In this document: in pieces, positions 1 through 8,403 of the stretch
How positions within the stretch are numbered: the stretch's first letter is position 1
Layout of the letters: every line of letters begins with the position of its first letter
From: an uncultured Burkholderiaceae bacterium
Lineage (GTDB): Bacteria; Pseudomonadota; Gammaproteobacteria; Burkholderiales; Burkholderiaceae_F
Reading direction: 5' to 3'
Length of the DNA stretch: 64,000 nucleotides
Assembly: GCA_944390675.1 (NCBI GenBank)
Contig: CALXQR010000005.1
Location: forward strand, 1 to 64,000
Made by a program: the position numbers and the translations under genes
Notes under the pieces: generated by a model
Databases searched by the model: none
Told to the model about the DNA's origin: nothing
What the model saw: the letters and a program-made list of their open reading frames with translations, nothing else

Positions 1-79
1 CGTCAATGTCTTTTGCTTTCTCTTCCCTATCCAAAGTGCCACTCAATAACCCTTGGGGCTATATGAGTATCGGGCAACT

Positions 80-122
80 GTGAAAAAATAACCTCAAATT
101 TTTTGATTTTCACGAGGTTATT
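80..122 (+). promoter_or_regulatory. Leader with competing hairpins over the ribosome binding site
   Basis: The bases just before the first gene can fold in two mutually exclusive ways. Arm 88-95 (ATAACCTC) is a perfect reverse complement of 114-121 (GAGGTTAT), and that second arm contains the GAGG ribosome binding site five bases before the ATG. A second pair, 80-86 (GTGAAAA) with 107-113 (TTTTCAC), lies between and beside these arms. The first fold would hide the ribosome binding site; the second might keep it open. Regulation is inferred; only the complementarity is seen. Confidence 0.4.
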
Positions 123-3100
123 ATGAACAAGGTTTATAAATCCATTTGGAATGCTGTCACCAGAAGCTGGACAGCGGTGTCGGAAATTACGAAATCCAGA
201 ACAAAATCTAGCAAAAGCGCTTTAATAAAAAACACAATCCTTTTTTTGCTATCAGGGACTCTGATTGGTCCAGCTAATGCAGTTTGGTGGAGTGTGGGCA
301 ATCCAATTAATTTAGATCAAAGCAAGGATGATGGTGTCCCAAATGTTAATTTTGCATTTGGAACTGGAGAAGCAGCTAAGAATTACGACGATAATATCTA
401 CGTTTCAGATGGAGCTGACTATTCATTTAGGTTTAATGATGATGGGGTTGCTAATTCATTTCAGCTAAACCTTGAAGATGCAACGATTAGTTTATTTGAT
501 CAATCTCAGGGATATGGTCAAATTCTTATATCTGCTAACGATATTAGTAGTATCTGGGGTGCTTCATTTAGCGTCAATAACGCTGATACTGATTCAATTC
601 CTGGATCTTCAGCCGATAGTAATCGCCTTATTCAGCAAATCCGACAAGACAACACAGACAAAGCCACCGCTGTGTATGTTATTGGTAAACGTGCTTACAA
701 ATTAGACGAATCCTATTGGAGTAGTTTGGGTTATAGTGACATGGGCATTTTGTTGAGTGACAATTCTTTCTATACAGCGTCAATTCTGACAGGTCTTCAT
801 TTGGGTAGTAACGCTGGCACGGGGACAGAGGTTTTAGACCTTACAGTTTCAGGGGATCAAATATGGTCAGCCACGTTATCTGGTAACGGTGGTATCTCTT
901 ACACAGGTTCTAACAGAACTAATGACTGTGTTGACATTGTTTTATCCCAGTTTCAAAGCCAAGATATCCAAGATGAAACGTCTGGCCCCAACACTTACAC
1001 AGGGGAGACCAATGCAACGAATGTCACATTGAATTTAAATCGCGAAAACAGTTTGGGACAAACGTCAAAGCTCACAGCGACCAACTCAATCATTAATGTG
1101 ACAGGATCAACTGCTTGGAGTTCTGTTAAAGCGCTTGGCTATAACAACACTGATACAACTTTCTCAGCGAATCAAACTAGTTTTGTTATTACCAACGCTG
1201 ATACCGATGAAGCCACTTTTGTTGGGACTAATAACATTAGTACTAGCAGTCAAAACTTTGAATATCAGGTTGAGGGTGATGCACAAATAGGCAATAGTGA
1301 TAGTACCCTGTCAACCATAACCTTCCACCCTACGGGAACTGTTAATTTTGAGGTTGAAAACAATCTAGCAGTTTATGCCAATTCCGTTGTAGCAGGAGCA
1401 ACAAATGTCAGAGTTGGTAATGCGTTGACCTTATATAACCTTGATGGGATTGATGAAGCGTCATCCTTAGCAATTGGAAGTGCTTTAATTTTCAAAAACG
1501 TTAAAGGTGGAGTTTTCTCTCATGACGCCGTTCATACTAACACTGGTTCATTCGCAGTCACGTTGAATCATTCTCAATTTGAGTATGCTGAGGATTTAAA
1601 GCTGAGCGTCTCAGACACAACTCTATCCAATAGTTCCACTTTAACCGTAACTGGAACTTCGCAACTGGGAAGCTTTGTTGCTTTCAATAACGGAGGAAAG
1701 GATCTTAGCAGGTATAACAAATTAACAATCAACTATACGGACGATTTATCCGGAACGGATGACTCAACTTGGACATTGGGCGATGTTCAGTTTACTTCTG
1801 ACAATGAATATGCAGTCGTTGAAGCCAAGGGGACGATTGACTCGACTTTGGTTTTCACCATTCCGGATGCCTCAAAATGGACCGGCTACACCGGTTGGTT
1901 GCGAATCAGTGATACCACGTTTAATTTAGATGGGAAACTCGATGACTCGATTTTTAATGATGGTCATGTGGGTTTGAGTGTAGGTTCCGGAGGCCAAGTA
2001 AATGTCATTGATCGAATTGTCGAGATTGATCGTTTTGGATGGTCTACTGAATCCGATACAAGCGGTGTTTTGGATCTTACTCGAGTTCAACCTTCAGGAG
2101 ATAATTCCAAATCGCCTGTTTTAGACGTGAATGAGTTACGTATGGAAGGTAGCGGAACTATTCGCTTAGACCCGACTGATTACTTGGCTGCTGGCTCCGC
2201 CTTGACAGGTGGATCTGTATTGGACTATCAAGACGGAGATGATACAAATCGCTTCTGGATTATTACAGCTGACAATGTTACTGGCGGTGCTATTGAGAAG
2301 GTCTATTTAGGCAAAACAACTGGAGATGCCACTAGCACAACTCAAGATTTGTTCAATTCCAATAAGCAACTAGCTGCCAACGGTATTTGGGATTATGAGA
2401 CAGAGCTTGTGACCAAAGGCGAGGGGCAGAAAGGTGTTTACCTGACTTATACCCCAACGGACACCATAACACCGGATGCTCATGGTGATTGGTTGAACCA
2501 ACGGGACAATTCCTACAGCCGCTTTATGCGTGTGGATGGTAAAAAAACTTCGGAAATAAGTATTTTTAAAAACTACTCCAGAGGTGTTGCCACCTCAAGG
2601 GACGTTTGGGTTTATGGTTCTGATAAACAAAAAGTCCTTCAACATGTAGAGGATTCCATATCTTTTTACAACTCACAGGTTGAGGAAGCCTCTAAGAATC
2701 CAAACTTTGAAATTGATTTGGATCCTCGAAAAATGAAATGGGACTTTGCTCAAAAAAATGGATTGGAAAAAGGTAAAAAGGTCTCTCTACTAGAGGTGTC
2801 CCACATATACAAAAGTTATTATCGACCGTTTTTTTCTCAATTCCTTTACTTTGATCGTTTTTGGAATAACCGTGTTTATCAAATGCCAGCAATTTTTCCA
2901 ACAAATGAGTCAAAAAATTTAGTCATCTGTTCATCTGGAGTAGGCTCAAAAGAATACTCATGTTTGATGGTTAATAGAATCCCTTGCCTGGACTTTCTTG
3001 AGAAAACACAATGTTTCCCACGTTGGCTACCAGGTGAGCAAACTGGCAAGAAAGACACTTTGGATTTCGGCGATTCTGACGAAATGCCCAGTGGCTTCAC

Positions 3101-3743
3101 CAAGGAGGCATTGCCTCACTTCCAAGCAGCCTATCCCAGGGAAGCCATGACGGAAGATGATCTCTTCTATTACATCTACGGCATTTTGCATTCTGAAGAC
3201 TATAGAACCCGCTACGCCAACAATCTCATGAGGGAGTTACCCCGCATTCCACGTGTAGCCACCTATGAGCAATTCATGGCTTTTGCAGAAGCCGGACGAA
3301 AATTGGCAGACCTTCACGTGAATTTTGAGAATGTCCAACCTTACACCGGTGTCAAAATCGAATACACCAGAGATGGAGCTCCGTCTTATCGCGTCTCACA
3401 AATGAAGTGGGCCAAGATCAAAGGGAAGACCGGCAACGCTTCCAAAGATAAAAGCACCCTGATATACAACGATTGGATCACGGTGAAGGATGTTCCGCTG
3501 GAAGCCCAGGAATACGTTGTAAATAAGAAATCGGCTCTGGATTGGGTGGTTGAACGGGCCTGCGTCAGTATCGACAAAGCTTCAGGCATCGTGAATGACT
3601 TTAATGACTACGCAGCCGAACAAGGCAACGAGCGATATCCATTGGAACTGTTCCTAAAGGTGATTACGGTGAGTCTGGAAACTATGAAAATCGTTCATTC
3701 TTTGCCACCGCTGGAAATTCACCAACTTGACGTGGAAAACTAA
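123..3743 (+). CDS. Chimeric ORF: autotransporter-like passenger fused to type ISP restriction enzyme C-terminus
   Basis: This 1206-residue frame joins two unrelated proteins. Residues 1-53 form an extended signal peptide of the ESPR type (start MNKVYKSIWNAVTRSW, hydrophobic core, GPANA cleavage site). The next ~730 residues are rich in Ser, Thr, Asn, Asp and Gly, like a beta-helical autotransporter passenger. From about residue 783 (near nt 2466) the sequence changes to that of type ISP (LlaBIII-like) restriction-modification enzymes: HGDWLNQRD at 787, FKNYSRG, YRPF...YFDR, YQMP, YIYGILHS, YANNLMRELPRIP and a natural-looking C-terminus. There is no C-terminal beta-barrel and none of the nuclease, helicase or methyltransferase parts of a type ISP enzyme. 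Neither parental activity is expected. It may be a deletion fusion or pseudogene. The ribosome binding site GAGG supports the start. Confidence 0.7.
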   Translation: MNKVYKSIWNAVTRSWTAVSEITKSRTKSSKSALIKNTILFLLSGTLIGPANAVWWSVGNPINLDQSKDDGVPNVNFAFGTGEAAKNYDDNIYVSDGADYSFRFNDDGVANSFQLNLEDATISLFDQSQGYGQILISANDISSIWGASFSVNNADTDSIPGSSADSNRLIQQIRQDNTDKATAVYVIGKRAYKLDESYWSSLGYSDMGILLSDNSFYTASILTGLHLGSNAGTGTEVLDLTVSGDQIWSATLSGNGGISYTGSNRTNDCVDIVLSQFQSQDIQDETSGPNTYTGETNATNVTLNLNRENSLGQTSKLTATNSIINVTGSTAWSSVKALGYNNTDTTFSANQTSFVITNADTDEATFVGTNNISTSSQNFEYQVEGDAQIGNSDSTLSTITFHPTGTVNFEVENNLAVYANSVVAGATNVRVGNALTLYNLDGIDEASSLAIGSALIFKNVKGGVFSHDAVHTNTGSFAVTLNHSQFEYAEDLKLSVSDTTLSNSSTLTVTGTSQLGSFVAFNNGGKDLSRYNKLTINYTDDLSGTDDSTWTLGDVQFTSDNEYAVVEAKGTIDSTLVFTIPDASKWTGYTGWLRISDTTFNLDGKLDDSIFNDGHVGLSVGSGGQVNVIDRIVEIDRFGWSTESDTSGVLDLTRVQPSGDNSKSPVLDVNELRMEGSGTIRLDPTDYLAAGSALTGGSVLDYQDGDDTNRFWIITADNVTGGAIEKVYLGKTTGDATSTTQDLFNSNKQLAANGIWDYETELVTKGEGQKGVYLTYTPTDTITPDAHGDWLNQRDNSYSRFMRVDGKKTSEISIFKNYSRGVATSRDVWVYGSDKQKVLQHVEDSISFYNSQVEEASKNPNFEIDLDPRKMKWDFAQKNGLEKGKKVSLLEVSHIYKSYYRPFFSQFLYFDRFWNNRVYQMPAIFPTNESKNLVICSSGVGSKEYSCLMVNRIPCLDFLEKTQCFPRWLPGEQTGKKDTLDFGDSDEMPSGFTKEALPHFQAAYPREAMTEDDLFYYIYGILHSEDYRTRYANNLMRELPRIPRVATYEQFMAFAEAGRKLADLHVNFENVQPYTGVKIEYTRDGAPSYRVSQMKWAKIKGKTGNASKDKSTLIYNDWITVKDVPLEAQEYVVNKKSALDWVVERACVSIDKASGIVNDFNDYAAEQGNERYPLELFLKVITVSLETMKIVHSLPPLEIHQLDVEN

Positions 3744-3800
3744 GGTGTTATCCACATAAAGAAGATTTAAAATCGGCCGGCAGTTCGCCGGCCGATACAT

Positions 3801-5525
3801 TTATTGTGAAATCAGTTGATTTTGATCCAAATAATCGATAAAGCTACTAATAATTCGTCTTGTACGATTCTCGATATCTACTTCCGTAAAATCTTTTAGA
3901 GATTCAGCTAAGTGTTTCAAGTCCTCAATTTTTGTGGGTTCGCGCTTTTCTAATTTGCCTAAATAGTAACGAATCTTATCTTCAAAACGATAATCAGAAG
4001 CACGTATGTTAATGCGTTTCTCCAAAATTGATTTATTACCGAGAGACTCAAAATTATTGGAATTCTTTAAGGGACTTTCCTTCATTCGACGACTTGGGTA
4101 AATATGCTCAATATCGAAAGCCGTAAATTTGTCTAGAACTATTTGATCAGGATTTTGCATTGCCCACCAAGTTAGCATGGAGCGAGTAACTGGACGACCA
4201 TTGGTAAAGGAAAATGATTTGAGTGCGTTATCAATGATGTCCTTTGAGAATTTATGGTTTTCAAATTTGACATCCATTCCAGTTACTAAATTCACCATTT
4301 CTGGATAGACAGGTGTACGAAGTGCATTGACTCCAGGACGAATAACTGCGTAGGCAATAATGAAGGCGGTAATTTTATCCAAGAATTGATTAAACGCTTC
4401 TTCGTCTAAATTATTGTCCTTATCTTTTCGTGCTAAGAAATAAACGCTTGTGAGGTAGGTCCACATACCGTTTGGCGCGTATTGCAAGATGAACAATTGC
4501 TTTTTGGTTTTGTCTGAAAATTCATCGGGGCGATATAAACGTTTCCAAAAGTTGGCGAGAGATTCAAGTTCATTAAAAACCGATTCATCATTCAATGATT
4601 TGTAGTTATTGCCTCCCTCAAAGAAAAGTCGTAAAGCGGGAGTTGTTGTATCTTTTACTCCGAGCTTGGCTCGAGCGTAGTACATATATCGAGTAAAAAG
4701 CTCGACCATTGGAGCACTACGACTTGAAGAGAAAATTTCCTCTGTCAGAACTTCTAATTGCTTCCATCGTTTAATAAATTCATCCTTTTTCCCTAATTTT
4801 GAATAGAAGGAATAGAACTTAGATTTGAAAATATCTGCATCTGAAAGAGGAAGGCCTCTATCGTTGAGAGTTGAGAAAATGCGTAAGGCAGTGTCTTGGG
4901 ACTCTGCTTCAATGGGTAACAAGATCACATTTTGTAGAATGCGCGCAGCAAAATAGGTTGTAAAGGGAGGGAAAGTATTAACTAATTCCTGAATCTTGTC
5001 TTGGAAGAAGCGGAAATTTTTTGCGTAGTTACTTTTCCAAGCAGGAGAGACTATGCCAGTTCTCAAAATATTCAAGAATTCGTCCTTGTCGTTATCAGAA
5101 GCAACTTGGGAGTCTATTTTAAGTTGATCCATATCTGGTTCATCAAACTCATCACACTTCCAAACACAATGAGAAATCTTTTCCCGAATAGATTTCGATT
5201 GCTTGTCTTGCATCAATTGGAACTTGTCGTAGAAAGCTCGTAACAAGAGGAGAATAGTGGTGAGTCGTTGTTGCCCATCAATAATCTCTAGTTTGTGATT
5301 TTCGTTTTTGAAGGTGACTATTGGTCCGAGAAAATATTCAGAGTTAGTATCAAATGCTTCAAAATCGTTATTAGGGAAACAAAAACCGAAAAGATCGTCC
5401 CAAAGGGTGTCACATTCATCTTCGGTCCAGGCATAGGGGCGTTGATAATCCGGGATCAAGAAATCTGATTTTTTGTCAGATAATAAATCCTGAATTCTTT
5501 TCTGATCAATGGAGAGCTTGGACAT
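3801..5525 (-). CDS. DUF262/DUF1524 protein (GmrSD-type IV restriction endonuclease)
   Basis: A 574-residue protein with an N-terminal DUF262 domain (PDYQRPYAWTEDE, then EIIDGQQRLTTILLLL with the DGQQR nucleotide-binding motif) and a C-terminal DUF1524 HNH-like nuclease domain (FDIEHIYPSRR followed by an Asn-rich SLGNKSILEKRIN stretch). In the known family the DUF262 part hydrolyses nucleotides and the DUF1524 part cuts DNA, usually DNA with modified cytosines such as that of T-even-like phages. Both active motifs look intact, so the gene may work. It is convergent with the chimeric type ISP fragment, with under 60 bases between them, so both belong to one accessory patch. Its specificity cannot be read from sequence. 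Confidence 0.85.
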   Translation of the reverse strand: MSKLSIDQKRIQDLLSDKKSDFLIPDYQRPYAWTEDECDTLWDDLFGFCFPNNDFEAFDTNSEYFLGPIVTFKNENHKLEIIDGQQRLTTILLLLRAFYDKFQLMQDKQSKSIREKISHCVWKCDEFDEPDMDQLKIDSQVASDNDKDEFLNILRTGIVSPAWKSNYAKNFRFFQDKIQELVNTFPPFTTYFAARILQNVILLPIEAESQDTALRIFSTLNDRGLPLSDADIFKSKFYSFYSKLGKKDEFIKRWKQLEVLTEEIFSSSRSAPMVELFTRYMYYARAKLGVKDTTTPALRLFFEGGNNYKSLNDESVFNELESLANFWKRLYRPDEFSDKTKKQLFILQYAPNGMWTYLTSVYFLARKDKDNNLDEEAFNQFLDKITAFIIAYAVIRPGVNALRTPVYPEMVNLVTGMDVKFENHKFSKDIIDNALKSFSFTNGRPVTRSMLTWWAMQNPDQIVLDKFTAFDIEHIYPSRRMKESPLKNSNNFESLGNKSILEKRINIRASDYRFEDKIRYYLGKLEKREPTKIEDLKHLAESLKDFTEVDIENRTRRIISSFIDYLDQNQLISQ

Positions 5526-5732
5526 TTTAATTTCCTGTAAATTCTAGATTCGAAAACAAGTCCATCTTACCCTAAGGAGTTGCGAACAGAAATCAAGTCA
5601 ACTGCTGATGGACGTAAACGTAAAAGCTGATTAAAATTACACAAGGTTTTACACAAGTTTTTAGGTTTTGCTTGCGAAGCCCGATTTTAGGGGAGTTACT
5701 TTTAGCTGACTCGCCACCAGAATACCAAAAAG
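5526..5732. other. Accessory/core boundary region without a gene
   Basis: No convincing gene lies here. It contains a direct repeat, TTACACAAG at 5637-5645 and 5649-5657, with a 12-base period. It marks the change from AT-rich accessory DNA to ordinary core genes. Short direct repeats of this kind can be arm-type sites for a tyrosine integrase at the end of an integrated element, but no integrase is present, so this is only a suggestion. The promoter of the DUF262 gene should also lie here. Confidence 0.3.
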
Positions 5733-5760
5733 CCCAGGTGCTCCAACACCTGGGTTTTGT
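5733..5760 (-). terminator. Rho-independent terminator of the MATE gene (bidirectional)
   Basis: A perfect 8-bp stem, CCCAGGTG (5733-5740) with CACCTGGG (5747-5754), and a six-base loop. It has A-rich sequence on the left and a T-run on the right, so it can end transcription on either strand. It sits just after the MATE stop codon. Confidence 0.8.
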
Positions 5761-5771
5761 TTTTTCCGGGT

Positions 5772-7139
5772 CTATATTTCATCTGTGATAAATTGCCTAC
5801 GTTTGCTGATCCTGCGCACCAGTCTTACATAAAGAGTAATTAATCCAAGCATAGTGATAACCCAACTGAGCGGATAAACCATCATTAATGTTTCGTAAGT
5901 CGGGACTAAGGGGAATGCGGTGTAAACCCAAATTAAGCGGACAGAGCAAACAACAACTAAAGTAACCATTGCGGGCGGCATTGAGTAGCCATAACCGCGC
6001 ATGCAGCCGGAAAGCGTATCCATGACGACACTGAGCGGTTGCGGCAAAACCACCCATAAAATGCGAATCATCCCGAGCGCGATAACTTCTTCACTGTTGG
6101 TGAAAATGCCCAACAATTCTCTGCTAAAGAGCAAAACAATTCCCGTCATCAAAATGGTCATGAACATGTTCAATCCCAGTGTGACCCACATGACGCGGTA
6201 ACAGCGCTCTAAATTTCGAGCCCCGTAGTTTTGACTGACAAAGGTTGTTGCCGCCAAGGCAAATGCATTGATAAAGCAGTAAACGTTAATTTCAATCGTA
6301 AATGCGGCTACAGAGCCTGCCATTGCAGCCGGCCCCAAGCTATTAATGGCTGATTGAATGACGAGATTGGAAAGCGAGTAGACGGCGCCTTGAACACCCG
6401 CGGGCAAGCCAATTCGGACAATGCTTTTAAGTGAGGCGGCATCTACTTTCAGCAGTTCAGAAACATTGAGTTTTAACGGTCCGTCAAGGTGAGTAAGCCT
6501 TACAAATAAGATGACCGCTGACAACAAATTTGCCAAGGCCGTCGCCAGAGCAACGCCGGCGATGCCCCAATCCAGAACAAGAACGGCAAATAAATTTCCG
6601 ACGATATTAAATAAGCTCGCAATAAGCAGGGCCCAAAGCGGCGTCTGAGTGTCTCCTTGACTGCGAAAAACTGCTGCCAAAAAGTTATAGACAGCGATAA
6701 AGGGCATGCCTAATAGATAAACGCGCAAATAAATAAGTGCGTGATCCCGCACTTCGGCCGGGACATCGAGCCAATCCATGGCTGAACTGGCAAAGCACTG
6801 TCCAATGATTAAAGCGATGACACCGAAGACGACAGCGGTTAAAAACGAGGTTCTGACCGCTTCATTGGCTTTTCGGTCGTTTTTCATACCGAGGGCTCGC
6901 GCCACGACAACATTGACGCCCAAAGCCAATCCCATGCAAAAACTGATGATCAGACCAATGACAGGGACATTGTTGCCGACGGCGGCAACTGCAAGGTCAG
7001 AGACAAAACGGCCCAACACAGCTACGTCAGCTGCGTTATAGAGTTGCTGCAGCATGCCTGTGAAGGCTAAAGGCAGAGCAAAGACAATAATTTTGTCCCA
7101 AAGACTGCCTTCAAGCATGTTGATTTTCTTATTGGCCAT
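5772..7139 (-). CDS. MATE family efflux transporter
   Basis: An integral inner-membrane protein of about 455 residues with the twelve hydrophobic segments of the MatE family (multidrug and toxin extrusion). The N-terminus MLEGSLWDKIIVFALPLAF and the following QQLYNAADVAVLGRF are typical of this family's prokaryotic branch, which exports drugs or metabolites using a Na+ or H+ gradient. The substrate cannot be inferred. An in-frame ATG five codons upstream (7154) is also possible; neither start has a strong ribosome binding site, and the internal one gives the usual MANKK-like N-terminus. It is a single gene, separated from the universal stress gene upstream by that gene's terminator. Confidence 0.88.
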   Translation of the reverse strand: MANKKINMLEGSLWDKIIVFALPLAFTGMLQQLYNAADVAVLGRFVSDLAVAAVGNNVPVIGLIISFCMGLALGVNVVVARALGMKNDRKANEAVRTSFLTAVVFGVIALIIGQCFASSAMDWLDVPAEVRDHALIYLRVYLLGMPFIAVYNFLAAVFRSQGDTQTPLWALLIASLFNIVGNLFAVLVLDWGIAGVALATALANLLSAVILFVRLTHLDGPLKLNVSELLKVDAASLKSIVRIGLPAGVQGAVYSLSNLVIQSAINSLGPAAMAGSVAAFTIEINVYCFINAFALAATTFVSQNYGARNLERCYRVMWVTLGLNMFMTILMTGIVLLFSRELLGIFTNSEEVIALGMIRILWVVLPQPLSVVMDTLSGCMRGYGYSMPPAMVTLVVVCSVRLIWVYTAFPLVPTYETLMMVYPLSWVITMLGLITLYVRLVRRISKRRQFITDEI

Positions 7140-7277
7140 AATCAACAAAAACAATGCCGGTTATCGAACTGATGAAGGGGTTATTGCATATTTAGCTGTG
7201 CAATAACACTATGCGACTTAATCGATTCTACGCTTAAAGCCCAGGAGAACTCTATCAGTGATTCTCAGAAGAAAAGA

Positions 7278-7306
7278 AAGGCCGAGAAAAATAACTTCTC
7301 GGCCTT
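7278..7306 (-). terminator. Terminator of the first universal stress gene
   Basis: An 11-bp perfect inverted repeat, AAGGCCGAGAA (7278-7288) with TTCTCGGCCTT (7296-7306). On the minus strand it is followed by a pyrimidine-rich T-run. It lies about 20 bases past the stop codon of the gene at 7326. Confidence 0.85.
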
Positions 7307-7325
7307 AAAACTAATTAGTTATTGA

Positions 7326-8222
7326 TTAGGCTTCGCCGGGGACGATGAAAATCGGCATTCTGCAGGAAGCCACCATCGCGCGGGTGGCGCTGCCGAAAAC
7401 CAGTGAGCGCAGAGCGCCTTTACCATGAGAGCCCATCACGACCATGTTCAGGTTTTCATCGGCATAACCGGTCAATGTGGACTGCAGCGGTCCGCGAAGT
7501 TCAACGGGTTCAGCCTTTAAGCCCGCGGCGCGGAGCATTGCCAGAGGTGACTCAACAGCAGTCATGTATTCTTCATGTTCAAGTTTCGGCAGTAATTTGT
7601 CGATTTCCAAAACGCCTTTATCGAGCATTTCAGGCGGAATGGTTTCTTCATCGGCGTGCACAAAAATCACTTCAAACTGAGCGTTTGAGCCAAAGAGATC
7701 TTTTTGTTGAGCAACAAACTTTGCGCAGCGCTCGCCAAAGCCCGAGCCGTCCACGGCGATGCCGATTTTCAGACCTTCGTCTTTCGGCGTGTAGTGTTCA
7801 CGGCAAATAAGGACAGGGCAAGAAGCTTTCGCTAAGGTTCCGAGAGAGACCGAGCCCAAATACAGATTTTTAACGGCTCCCAGACCGCGCGCGCCCATGA
7901 TGATTAGATCGGCGCCGATTTCACGAGCGCGATCGGCGATCACTTTAGCGGGATGGCCGATCTTGCTGATTTTTGTGACTTGACCCGGCAGTGTTTCAAT
8001 ATCTTCGGCCATATCATCGAAAACGGCCTTAATTTTGTCGTCGTAGTACCAAGTCTGGATATCAAAGTCACCTTCTTCGGCCGGGTGCTCAATGTAGGGC
8101 TTTTGAACGTAGAGCAATTCAATTTCGGGTTTCTGAGCACTAAGCCAAGATTTTCTGCTGTTGATAAAACGAATCGCTTCGCGGCAGTCCGCGCCGCCAT
8201 CAATAGGAACTAAGACACGCAT
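7326..8222 (-). CDS. Universal stress protein, two UspA domains (copy 1)
   Basis: A cytoplasmic protein of about 298 residues made of two UspA domains in tandem. Each domain has the ATP-binding signature of the family: GARGLGAVKNLYLGSVS in the first and GSHGKGALRSLVFGSATRAM in the second. It starts MRVLVPIDGG; this ATG at 8222 has a GAGG ribosome binding site, so the longer frame to 8240 was not used. Double-domain Usp proteins are typically induced by starvation, oxidative stress or redox shifts. It is adjacent to a close paralogue at 8404, from a local duplication, but each gene has its own terminator, so they are probably transcribed separately. Confidence 0.9.
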   Translation of the reverse strand: MRVLVPIDGGADCREAIRFINSRKSWLSAQKPEIELLYVQKPYIEHPAEEGDFDIQTWYYDDKIKAVFDDMAEDIETLPGQVTKISKIGHPAKVIADRAREIGADLIIMGARGLGAVKNLYLGSVSLGTLAKASCPVLICREHYTPKDEGLKIGIAVDGSGFGERCAKFVAQQKDLFGSNAQFEVIFVHADEETIPPEMLDKGVLEIDKLLPKLEHEEYMTAVESPLAMLRAAGLKAEPVELRGPLQSTLTGYADENLNMVVMGSHGKGALRSLVFGSATRAMVASCRMPIFIVPGEA

Positions 8223-8354
8223 AAAACACCTCGCATCCATTAAATGTTATGAAATGGCAGCAGTTGCAAGCTGTTGTCCTGTTAATTTCAGTGTACGCTT
8301 AATTGGTATTAACGATTAAGGGTTAACACCAATCGTTGATAAAAGGCAAAACAA

Positions 8355-8386
8355 AACCCGAGGCGAAGCGTATTCGCGCTCGGGTT
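8355..8386 (-). terminator. Terminator of the second universal stress gene
   Basis: A long hairpin: AACCCGAG (8355-8362) pairs with CTCGGGTT (8379-8386), and an inner GCGAA/TTCGC pair extends it. On the minus strand it is followed by TTTTGTTTTG. It lies just past the stop codon of the gene at 8404. Confidence 0.85.
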
Positions 8387-8403
8387 ATTGAGTTGATAAT
8401 GCG

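Noticed and set aside
5690..5735. CGCCACCA-like end suggesting a tRNA or tmRNA 3' fragment
   Set aside because: No matching acceptor strand, T-arm or tag reading frame could be found nearby.
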